Positions 7,426 to 14,841 of a stretch of 49,042 nt of DNA are shown piece by piece; positions within the stretch are counted from its first letter, which is position 1; each line of letters begins with the position of its first letter. Origin of the DNA: Gammaproteobacteria bacterium (lineage in GTDB: Bacteria; Pseudomonadota; Gammaproteobacteria; DSM-19610). Position numbers and translations under genes: made by a program. The notes under the pieces were generated by a model. That model worked only from the letters and a program-made list of their open reading frames with translations. It ran no database searches and was not told where the DNA came from. The DNA lies in the NCBI GenBank assembly GCA_030621785.1, contig JAUXGZ010000006.1, positions 1-49,042 of the forward strand, read 5' to 3'.

Positions 7426-9837
7426 ATGGCGGATGCAACGGATAGCTGGAAGGGCGGGTATATTGGCCCTGTAAATGTGGAAGGTTCGGAGACGGCTGCA
7501 GCGGGTCTCGATCCGGGCTCGGCGCGGCTGCGGCGGGCAGAGCAGGACTACATACGCGCCTGGCGCAAGGCCAGAGGCGATGCGGAACAGCAGGGGGAGG
7601 TCACGAACCTTGCCGGGCTTGCGCTATCCGGTGGTGGTATTCGCTCTGCCACGTTTTCATTGGGTGTAATGCAGGCGTTGGCACACCGTGGCCTGCTGAA
7701 ACGGTTTGATTATCTTTCCACGGTTTCCGGAGGCGGCTACATCGGTTCGGCGATCACCTGGTTGGTTAGCGCCATGGCGCACAAGGATCATGCGGCGTGT
7801 GAAGGGGAGAAAGAGCCGGGCGATGCATTGACATTCGGCCTGGACCAGGAAAATGTTCCGTTCGGTTGTGATGATCCGGATCCGGCCGAGTCGCGTAGTG
7901 ACAGTGACGCGCAGGGGCGTATGCTCAGGTACCTGCGCCAGCATGGTAACTATCTGTCACCGGGAGCGGGCATCAGCCTGCTGTCTCTGGTCGGGGTGGT
8001 GCTACGCGGTACCCTGCTGAATCTGCTGGTGTGGATACCGATTTTCGTGCTGGTGTTCCTGGCTGGTTTCTGGGCTTCCGGACAACTGTCTGGTTTTGTC
8101 CCCGGTAATACACCCGCGTTGTCGGGAATAATCTCTGCCATCAAGCCTGATGCGCCTCTCGCTACCGGGACTGATTGTGCCAGGCTCGAGTCGCTGTCCG
8201 TCTATGCGCAAGTGGAATGCCGATTACCTGAATTATTGGGTTTCGAATGGCTGCTGTGGGTTGCTGCGGCGACGCTGGGGCTGTTGCTTGTAATTATGGT
8301 GTTGTCATCGCTGTTTACCAGGTTTCGTCGCGGTAGCTCAACGAGTGCGCGACAAAAATGGTACAGCCTGCGTCGACATACGGAAAAGACCGTCGCTGCA
8401 CTGTTGCCGCTGGTCGTGCTGACCCTGATAATCGGGACACTCCCGATGGTAGCGGCCTATTTACACAACTGGCTGGCTGCAGCGGGCCCGGTGGCCATGG
8501 TGACCGGTGGTGCAGTTCTGTTGCGCGGCTTTCTCAGGTCCTGCACTCGCGGGGAGGGTGCGCCCGCTGGTGTACTGGTGTCGCTGGCCGCCGCCATGTT
8601 TCTGTATGGTGTGTTTCTGGTTTCCTACCAGATTGCCTTTCTTTTTTTCCCGTTTAAACCTGCGCCCACGGTTGCACTGGGTGTTTTGATCCTTGTTCCG
8701 CTCGTCACGGGCTGGCTGGTTAACCTGAACTATATATCCATCCATCGCTTTTACCGCGACAGGCTGATGGAGACCTTTATGCCGGATATTTGTGATGCAC
8801 TACGTAACCGGACCGGCGCGGCATTTGGTGCGGACGGGGCGAGCCTGCAAGAGCTGGGTAAAGTAGACGACCCGCGTGGACCGTACCATATCGTCAATAC
8901 AAACCTGGTTCTGGTGAACTCCGGGATTAATCTCTACCAGGACCGGGGCGGCGACAACTTCATTCTCTCGCCCCTCTATTGCGGCAGTAATGCAACCGGT
9001 TGGAGTCCGACGCCGGACTTTATGGGTGGCAAAATGACCCTGGCGACCGCAATGGCGATTTCGGGAGCGGCAGCCAACCCCAATACCGGCGTAGGGGGCG
9101 AGGGGCTGACGCGCAATCTGTTCCTGTCCCTGGTGATGTCGCTGCTGAATCTCAAGCTGGGATATTGGGCCTGTAACCCGGATCCTGACAAGCGTCCGGG
9201 CCATTGCCCGAACCATTTCCTGCCGGGAGCGTATTCGTTCGGCAATGCGGTGGGTATGCGTAGGCACGGTTTCAACGAACATCGCTCATTCCTGCAGCTG
9301 AGTGATGGTGGACACTTCGAAAATACCGGCGTTTATGAGTTGGTGCGCCGACGTGTAAAGCTGATTGTTGCCTGTGATGGCGGTGCGGATGCCGAGTTCT
9401 CGTTCTCGGATTTTCAGACCACGATACGACGTATCGAAGACGATTTCGGTGCCCGGATCAAGGCGGTAGAAGGTGCAACGCCGGATGATATCGTCCCGGT
9501 AAAGCAGAAAGGCGCGGTGTATCCCAAAGAGGCAGAATTCGGGGGGCAGGGACACATGGTGGCTACTATCCGCTATGCGGACGGGACTACCGGTACGCTG
9601 ATCTATTTGAAAACTGCGCTTATCAAGGATGTCAGCTTCAAGGTGAAGGGCTATGCGGCCCAGAATCCCGAGTTCCCGGATCAGAGCACTGCCGACCAGT
9701 TCTTTGACGCGGTACAGTTCGAGGCATACCGTGAACTGGGCTACCGCATTGCCGACAAGATGCTGAAGTCTGTGCTCCCCGGTAGCGATAGCAAGGAAGA
9801 TGCTGAAACTCTGGAAGCCCTGATCAGAGCCTGCTAA
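7426..9837 (+). CDS. membrane-anchored patatin-like phospholipase
   Basis: An 803-residue protein. The patatin oxyanion motif GGGIRS lies at residues 69-74. The nucleophile region is STVSGGG with Ser101; the usual first glycine of GxSxG is replaced, as in other membrane patatins. Residues about 195-435 hold five or six transmembrane helices inserted into the fold. The catalytic aspartate is in SDGGHFENTG (D627), followed by ELVRRRVKLIVACDGG. The family hydrolyses acyl chains from lipids. AAGGAG lies eight bases before the ATG, which fixes the start. No cyclic-nucleotide synthase or other defence gene is adjacent, so a housekeeping lipid role is more likely than a CapV-type effector role. Confidence 0.85.
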   Translation: MADATDSWKGGYIGPVNVEGSETAAAGLDPGSARLRRAEQDYIRAWRKARGDAEQQGEVTNLAGLALSGGGIRSATFSLGVMQALAHRGLLKRFDYLSTVSGGGYIGSAITWLVSAMAHKDHAACEGEKEPGDALTFGLDQENVPFGCDDPDPAESRSDSDAQGRMLRYLRQHGNYLSPGAGISLLSLVGVVLRGTLLNLLVWIPIFVLVFLAGFWASGQLSGFVPGNTPALSGIISAIKPDAPLATGTDCARLESLSVYAQVECRLPELLGFEWLLWVAAATLGLLLVIMVLSSLFTRFRRGSSTSARQKWYSLRRHTEKTVAALLPLVVLTLIIGTLPMVAAYLHNWLAAAGPVAMVTGGAVLLRGFLRSCTRGEGAPAGVLVSLAAAMFLYGVFLVSYQIAFLFFPFKPAPTVALGVLILVPLVTGWLVNLNYISIHRFYRDRLMETFMPDICDALRNRTGAAFGADGASLQELGKVDDPRGPYHIVNTNLVLVNSGINLYQDRGGDNFILSPLYCGSNATGWSPTPDFMGGKMTLATAMAISGAAANPNTGVGGEGLTRNLFLSLVMSLLNLKLGYWACNPDPDKRPGHCPNHFLPGAYSFGNAVGMRRHGFNEHRSFLQLSDGGHFENTGVYELVRRRVKLIVACDGGADAEFSFSDFQTTIRRIEDDFGARIKAVEGATPDDIVPVKQKGAVYPKEAEFGGQGHMVATIRYADGTTGTLIYLKTALIKDVSFKVKGYAAQNPEFPDQSTADQFFDAVQFEAYRELGYRIADKMLKSVLPGSDSKEDAETLEALIRAC

Positions 9838-9906
9838 AACCAGAAATCGATCAGAACCGGCGCGACCCGGCATTGCTGTTCCCGGTTATCACATGATGCG
9901 CAAAAA

Positions 9907-9932
9907 GAAACGGCCCTGCGAAGGGCCGTTTC
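9907..9932. terminator. bidirectional intrinsic terminator
   Basis: A perfect 10-base stem (GAAACGGCCC at 9907-9916 and its complement at 9923-9932) with a six-base loop lies between two convergent genes. Reading leftward it is followed by TTTTTG after a TTTC, the better T-run, so it ends transcription of the minus-strand gene and probably also of the patatin gene. Confidence 0.8.
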
Positions 9933-9957
9933 TGTTATCACTAATCCCGTCAGCGGG

Positions 9958-10704
9958 CTATTTTGGTGTTGGGCCCGGCGGTGGCTCCGGAATTTCGAAC
10001 GTAACCAGCGAAGTTCCGGTTGGAATGGCCCTGCTGCCGGTATCCTCGACGATCAGGTTGCCGGCGTAGTTGCCCGCGACATTGTTCCCCATGAGGTCGA
10101 TGGCATAGGCGCCATTCCCGGCTTCGGTGAAGCAGCGCAGGCCACAATAGTTGGCGCTGCCGGCCCTCGGGTTGAATGATTTGGAGAAAGAAAATGAATC
10201 CGGGTCCAGTCCGGCTACACCGATACCGTTCTGGTTAACCTGCACGAATATGCGGGCGATCACGTTGTTGGCACTGTGCTCAGCGCGGGTCGCGGGCACT
10301 ACGCTGAGCTGTACTTGCAGGGTATTGGTCAGTGCGGATACGTCATCGGCGATATCCTGAACGTCATCCTGCATATCGTCAATATCGTTTTCAACCCTGT
10401 CCAGCTGGTACAGGATTTTTTTGGTCCTCTTGCCGATGCGCCGGTTTTGAGCCTTGATCTCATCAAGGTCCTTCTCGATCGCCTTCCAGGGGCGGCCATT
10501 TGGATATCCCTTGCCATTGTGTTTGCGATCCTTATCGTGATCGTCGTCATAATGCTTCGAGTCATAATCTGGTAGTTGGGTCATGTATTCCTTGTCGTAC
10601 CTGGATTTGGACTTGTTTCTTCCCTTGGCATCGCTGACATCGGAAAAGCCGGTCAGGGCTACCGATAAACAGACAGCCAGTATTGAAAACGTTTGTGTAT
10701 TCAT
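9958..10704 (-). CDS. secreted coiled-coil protein of unknown function
   Basis: A 248-residue protein with a signal peptide (about residues 1-26, ending SDVSDAKG). Residues 27-75 are very polar, rich in Lys, Asp and His. A predicted coiled coil follows (about 75-130, KDLDEIKAQNRRI to DDVSALTNTL). The C-terminal 115 residues look like a beta-rich domain with two cysteines in YCGLRCF and a Pro-rich end (PEPPPGPTPK). I do not recognise the family. The protein is probably periplasmic or surface-exposed. A sigma-54-like promoter at 10783-10798 points toward it. The start is the ATG just after the hydrophobic-region boundary; no upstream ATG fits. Confidence 0.7.
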   Translation of the reverse strand: MNTQTFSILAVCLSVALTGFSDVSDAKGRNKSKSRYDKEYMTQLPDYDSKHYDDDHDKDRKHNGKGYPNGRPWKAIEKDLDEIKAQNRRIGKRTKKILYQLDRVENDIDDMQDDVQDIADDVSALTNTLQVQLSVVPATRAEHSANNVIARIFVQVNQNGIGVAGLDPDSFSFSKSFNPRAGSANYCGLRCFTEAGNGAYAIDLMGNNVAGNYAGNLIVEDTGSRAIPTGTSLVTFEIPEPPPGPTPK

Positions 10705-11212
10705 GGGGTTATTGTCTCCGACATAATGAAATTTGAGTTATAGGGATGGAGCTATAATAGTGCAATCCGCTGAATAGATTCATGCAAGTTTCGTGCAAAA
10801 ATCGATAAGCTTTTGAAAAGCCGGGTAATGGTTTTGTTTATGGTTTTTCTGGGTTGGTCCGGCGTGGCCGTTTTGTAAAGAAATCGGACGCTTTACCGCA
10901 CTACAATCAGGTACAGCGCTGAGTGCGTACCGCGTCAGGTAAAGCATGACAATGTGTTGCCAACCTGTTGCTGCCATTGTGTCATAGAAGGAAGTTATTA
11001 TCGCACCTGAAACTCTTGTTCCATTTTTGAAAAAATAGGTGCTACCTTGTCGATCAACCTGAACATAAGATTATCCATATCTGGTTAAATACTGTCGTAT
11101 GGGGATCAGGTTGTCGGGGGAATACTGCAACACCACGGAACCGGTGTTGAAAAAGCTCGTTGTGAGCAATAAAAATATACTTTTACAAACGCCACAAGGA
11201 ATGAGGTTTACA
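10705..11212. other. 508-base intergenic region, divergent control region
   Basis: No convincing gene is present. It holds a sigma-54-like promoter for the leftward gene (10783-10798). Farther upstream is an inverted repeat GTAAAG-N10-CTTTAC (10875-10880 and 10891-10896), at a distance suited to an activator site. For the rightward regulator gene, TTGAAA at 11147-11152 and TAAAAA at 11170-11175, 17 bases apart, could be a weak sigma-70 promoter. Nothing else was recognised. Confidence 0.4.
10783..10798 (-). promoter_or_regulatory. sigma-54-like promoter of the secreted coiled-coil gene
   Basis: The minus strand reads TTGCACGAAACTTGCA. It matches the sigma-54 consensus TGGCACGNNNNTTGCA except that the first G of the -24 GG is T. 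Spacing to the TTGC element is exact. The start codon is about 80 bases downstream. An activator bound to the inverted repeat at 10875-10896 would sit about 110 bases before the start of transcription. Confidence 0.45.
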
Positions 11213-11884
11213 ATGATTAAATCTGATATTCGAGTTGTATTGGCAGATCATCAGGAACTGGTGCGCTGCGGCCTGCAACGGATTCTGGACGATATTCCGC
11301 TGCTGAGCATGGCCGGCGTGGCTGCAACGGCGGAAGAGGCCGTTCAGCTGGCGCAAGAAAAACGGCCGGATGTCGTTCTGATGGCGATGCATATTCCGGG
11401 GGCAGGGTGTCTGGAGGCGATACGCTGCATCACAAGATACCGGCCGTCGACACGGGTCATCGTGGTTGCCGAGCATGTGGATTATCCGTTTCCCGGTCAT
11501 ATGCTGGAAGCCGGGGCCTCCGGTTACCTGACACGGTATTGCACCGTGGAGGAAATCATTGTGGCACTACATGCGGTACATGCCGGCGAACGCTATATCA
11601 GCGCCGATGTCGCGCGGCAGATGGCGCTTAGCCTGTTGCCCGGGAAAGATGGCTCGGTGTTCGATCACTTGACCCGACGCGAGCTGCAGATCCTGATCAT
11701 GGTGGCAGAGGGGCGCCGGGTGCGGGATATTTCAGAGCAACTGTGTCTGAGTCCAAAAACCGTACACACCTACCGCTATCGTCTGCACCACCAGCTGGGT
11801 GTCGGCAATGACGTGGAACTGGCCCACGTGGCCATTCGGCACGGTATCGTCGAACACCCGGGAAACCGGCAATTTTCTGATTGA
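11213..11884 (+). CDS. GacA/UvrY-like LuxR-family regulator with a non-phosphorylatable receiver domain
   Basis: A 223-residue protein with close resemblance to UvrY/GacA over its whole length, including the LuxR-type HTH (SPKTVHTYRYRLHHQLGVGNDVELAHVAIRHG). Every active-site residue of the receiver has changed: the acidic pair reads A11-D12, the phospho-acceptor in DVVLMAMHIPG is Ala58, the conserved Thr is Ala (VIVVAEH) and the Lys is Arg (GYLTRY). It should therefore not be phosphorylated by a BarA/GacS-type kinase. The ATG at 11213 has TGAGG seven bases before it; a longer frame from 11099 adds only non-homologous residues. It sits where gacA/uvrY is expected upstream of uvrC, and is followed by a second divergent copy. 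Confidence 0.88.
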   Translation: MIKSDIRVVLADHQELVRCGLQRILDDIPLLSMAGVAATAEEAVQLAQEKRPDVVLMAMHIPGAGCLEAIRCITRYRPSTRVIVVAEHVDYPFPGHMLEAGASGYLTRYCTVEEIIVALHAVHAGERYISADVARQMALSLLPGKDGSVFDHLTRRELQILIMVAEGRRVRDISEQLCLSPKTVHTYRYRLHHQLGVGNDVELAHVAIRHGIVEHPGNRQFSD

Positions 11885-11949
11885 TCAAGATTCCTTTTTC
11901 CCTGACGCTAGTTAACTACGGATGCATCGTTCAGGGGAAAGGGGAAAAG

Positions 11950-12633
11950 GTGACTGCTCGTTCTGCCGCACAGATTGTAGATGACCCGGTTGAACTCCTG
12001 CTGGTGGACAACCGGCGGCTGGTGCGTGCCGGAATTGAACGGATGCTCGAGGATTCCGGTTATCGGGTAGCCTCCGGCGAGGCCACCAGCTGCGATGATG
12101 CGATTCGCCTGATTCGTAACCGGCGGCCACGTATTGTTCTGGTTAACCTGCAAACGTCGTCAATCGATGTGCTGGATGGCGTGCGCAAGATGCTCCGGCA
12201 GGTCCCCTCGATCCAGGTGCTGGTGCTGGTTGAGGAAGCCGACCTGATGATGCTGGAACGCTTGCTGCGGGCAGGGGTGTCGGGCTGTGTCTGTAGTCGC
12301 TGTTCCATCGATGAGTTACGCACAGCCATTAAGGAAGTGCTCGGCGGGAAATGTTATCTGAGTGATACTCTGGCGGGTAAACTGGCGGAAAGGCGTCTGC
12401 CGGACGCCGGGACTTCGATATTCGACTGCCTGAGCCACCGGGAACTGCAGATCCTGCTGTTGCTTGCACAGGGCAAGAAGGCGTCGGTCATTGCCCGGGA
12501 TCTCTGTCTTGCCCGCAAGACGGTGAACGGGTACCGCAACCGGTTGCTGGAAAAACTGCATGCTGGTACAGATGTTGAACTCATGCATCTGGCAGCTCGC
12601 CACGGGCTGATCAGTGTTCCCGGTACCAGGTAG
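11950..12633 (+). CDS. second GacA-like LuxR-family regulator with degenerate receiver domain
   Basis: A 227-residue paralogue of the preceding gene. The HTH is complete (LARKTVNGYRNRLLEKLHAGTDVELMHLAARHG). The receiver is degenerate in its own way: the acidic pair is D20-N21, the phospho-acceptor is Asn66 (RIVLVNLQ), the Thr position is Val and the Lys position is Arg. I chose GTG at 11950, five bases after AAGGGG, because the homology starts there. A TTG at 11881 overlapping the upstream stop would add 23 unrelated residues. Both genes are probably co-transcribed. With both receivers inactive, control may be through dimerisation, ligand binding or expression level. Confidence 0.85.
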   Translation: MTARSAAQIVDDPVELLLVDNRRLVRAGIERMLEDSGYRVASGEATSCDDAIRLIRNRRPRIVLVNLQTSSIDVLDGVRKMLRQVPSIQVLVLVEEADLMMLERLLRAGVSGCVCSRCSIDELRTAIKEVLGGKCYLSDTLAGKLAERRLPDAGTSIFDCLSHRELQILLLLAQGKKASVIARDLCLARKTVNGYRNRLLEKLHAGTDVELMHLAARHGLISVPGTR

Positions 12634-12764
12634 CAATATCCGTAGCTTTATCAGAACGCATTTGCGTCAGTGTCCAGAAGTTTGAAACAATTCCGGGAAT
12701 CGCCTTTCGGAGGTGATAGCATGCGGACTTCAGACCCAGGCAGAGGCGGCGAACAGGAAACACG

Positions 12765-14201
12765 ATGATCGAGTCACCCCGCATCCACGCTCCCGCGCTG
12801 CCGGAGGCCCTGGAATGGTTCAACACTGACCAGCCCCTGACCCTGGAAGGTTTGCGTGGCAAAGTGGTTCTGCTGGATTTCTGGACCTATTGCTGCGTCA
12901 ATTGCATGCACGTGCTGCCGGACCTGCAGTACCTCGAATCAAAATACCCTGACACGCTGGCCGTTATCGGCATTCACTCACCCAAGTTTGCCAACGAACG
13001 AGTTGATGCGCAGTTGCAAAAAGCCATCAATCGTCACCACATACAGCATCCGGTAGCGAACGACCCGGAATTCAAACTGTGGCGCGCCTACGGCATCAAG
13101 GCATGGCCTTCCATCATCTTCCTCGATCCGGAAGGTTACGTGGTCGGGGTGCTGCGCGGCGAAGGGCGGAGGCAGCAACTCGATGAGTTAATCAGCAAGC
13201 AGATCGAGACAGCGGAACAGAAGGGTGTGCTGAGACCATCGCCCATGTCGGTGAAATCCGCCCCGGAACCCGCCTCGATGCTCCGTTTCCCAGGCAAGGT
13301 GGTAGCCACTCGCAGTTACCTGTATATCGCAGACAGTGGTCACAACCGGGTGCTCGAGACCCACCACGACGGGAAAGTACGGCGTGTATTCGGTAGCGGT
13401 GCGGCGGGTATGCTGGATGGCAAGGAGTCCGCAGCGCTATTCGACAATCCACAGGGTATGGTAGTGGTCGGTGATTTTCTGTACATCGCTGACACCGGTA
13501 ACCACGCCATTCGTCGCCTGCATCTGAAGTCCGGCGATGTCATGACGATCGCAGGTACCGGCCGACAGGGGCGTTACAGCGGTGACAACTACCGCGACCC
13601 GCTGGAGGCCGAACTGAATTCCCCCTGGGATCTTGCGTACCACGAAAGCAATCTCTACATTGCCATGGCCGGTCAGCACCAGATCTGGCGCATGAACCTG
13701 AATCACCTGCGCATTGATCGTTACGCGGGTCTGGGCCGCGAGGACATTATCGATGGACCTGTGGAGCGTGCCAGCTTTGCACAACCATCCGGGATTGCGG
13801 TGCATGGTCACAATCTGTATATCGCCGATGCGGAAACCTCTGCCATCCGCAACATCCGGCTGAAGCACGATGTGGTGAGTACCCTGGTCGGCAAGGGCCT
13901 GTTCGATTACGGTGATCGCGAGGGCATTGGCATGAAGGCTCGTTTGCAGCATCCACTGGGGGTTGCCGTCGACCCGGAGCGGAATGCATTGTGGGTTGCC
14001 GATACATTCAATTCCAGAATCAAGCGTATCGACCTCCGAACCAGTGAAGTTACCAGGTTTGCCTTCAACCTGCCACTGGATGAACCGGGTGGTCTGAACC
14101 TCTACCGCAACAAGCTTTTCATCGCCAATACCAACGCACACCAGATCGTTGCGCTGGACCTGCAATCGAGGATGTCCGAAGTGGTAAACGTCCGTGAGTA
14201 G
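12765..14201 (+). CDS. thioredoxin-like/NHL-repeat protein (NHLRC2-like)
   Basis: A 478-residue protein. Residues 1-155 form a thioredoxin-like domain of the TlpA/AhpC type with the unusual motif WTYCCVNCMHVLPDL, the CCxNC signature shared with NHLRC2 proteins. From about residue 170 a six-bladed NHL propeller follows, with repeated YIADSGHNRVLE-type segments (YIADTGNHAIRRL, YIADAETSAIRNI, WVADTFNSRIKRI). No signal peptide is present, so it should be cytosolic. The biochemical role of bacterial members is not settled; a thiol-redox function guided by the propeller is likely. The ATG at 12765 has AGGAA eight bases before it. The next gene starts eight bases before this one ends. Confidence 0.88.
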   Translation: MIESPRIHAPALPEALEWFNTDQPLTLEGLRGKVVLLDFWTYCCVNCMHVLPDLQYLESKYPDTLAVIGIHSPKFANERVDAQLQKAINRHHIQHPVANDPEFKLWRAYGIKAWPSIIFLDPEGYVVGVLRGEGRRQQLDELISKQIETAEQKGVLRPSPMSVKSAPEPASMLRFPGKVVATRSYLYIADSGHNRVLETHHDGKVRRVFGSGAAGMLDGKESAALFDNPQGMVVVGDFLYIADTGNHAIRRLHLKSGDVMTIAGTGRQGRYSGDNYRDPLEAELNSPWDLAYHESNLYIAMAGQHQIWRMNLNHLRIDRYAGLGREDIIDGPVERASFAQPSGIAVHGHNLYIADAETSAIRNIRLKHDVVSTLVGKGLFDYGDREGIGMKARLQHPLGVAVDPERNALWVADTFNSRIKRIDLRTSEVTRFAFNLPLDEPGGLNLYRNKLFIANTNAHQIVALDLQSRMSEVVNVRE

Positions 14202-14838
14202 GGTGCAGCCGGTATTCGACGCCGGTTGCAGGCAGTGCGAACGTCTGAGTGATTTTCTGGACGAAGTCTCCGGCCGATATCCTGAATACTTCGCTGCTCC
14301 GGTTCCTCCTTTTGGTGATCCGCGGGCTCGCTTGCTGATTGTCGGTCTTGCGCCAGGCATGCATGGTGCGAATCGTACCGGCCGACCGTTCACAGGTGAT
14401 CACGCCGGCATCCTGTTGTACCGAACCCTGCACGAGTCTGGTTTTGCCAGCCGCCCGGTGTCAGAAGCGGCGGACGATGGCCTGATCCTGGAAGATTGCC
14501 GCATCACCAACGCCGTAAAGTGCCTGCCACCGCAGAACAAGCCGTTGACCGGGGAAGTGCGTGCCTGTAACCCTTTTCTGGCCGCCGAACTGGAAACCAT
14601 GGCGCCTGGCAGCGTGATCCTGGCCCTCGGCAAAATCGCCCATGACTCTGTATTACGCGCCTCGGGCGTAAAGCTTTCCGCGTATCGTTTCGGGCACGCG
14701 GCCGAGTATGAGTTGAACGGGCGCGTACTGCTGGATTCCTACCACTGTAGCCGTTACAACACCCAGACCCGACGGCTGACCGAGAAGATGTTCCAGGATA
14801 TTTTTACAAGAGTGCGGGCCATCCTCGGAACCTCCTGA
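14194..14838 (+). CDS. family 5 uracil-DNA glycosylase (UDGb type)
   Basis: A 214-residue DNA-repair enzyme that removes uracil and other deaminated bases. Motif 1 reads GLAPGMHGANRTGRPFTGD, the family 5 form, which lacks the catalytic Asp/Asn of family 1. The region NAVKCLPPQNKP and the late HCSRYNTQTRRLTE (usually HPSRxNT) also match. Cysteines near the N-terminus (C12, C15) and at C104 and in HCSR could hold the iron-sulfur cluster known in this family. The start is GTG at 14194, overlapping the upstream gene by eight bases. The next gene, uvrC, begins three bases after the stop, so two DNA-repair enzymes are coupled. Confidence 0.88.
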   Translation: MSRVQPVFDAGCRQCERLSDFLDEVSGRYPEYFAAPVPPFGDPRARLLIVGLAPGMHGANRTGRPFTGDHAGILLYRTLHESGFASRPVSEAADDGLILEDCRITNAVKCLPPQNKPLTGEVRACNPFLAAELETMAPGSVILALGKIAHDSVLRASGVKLSAYRFGHAAEYELNGRVLLDSYHCSRYNTQTRRLTEKMFQDIFTRVRAILGTS

Positions 14839-14841
14839 ACG

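Noticed and set aside
7426-9837. CapV-like phospholipase effector of a CBASS defence system
   Set aside because: No cyclic-oligonucleotide synthase or accessory gene is near, and the protein is a large membrane patatin, unlike the short soluble effector.
10780-10977. A 65-codon minus-strand frame upstream of the coiled-coil gene
   Set aside because: It covers the sigma-54-like promoter and an inverted repeat and has no ribosome site; more likely noncoding.
13437-14393. A 318-codon open frame on the minus strand across the NHL-repeat gene
   Set aside because: Antisense to well-formed NHL repeats; composition is not protein-like.
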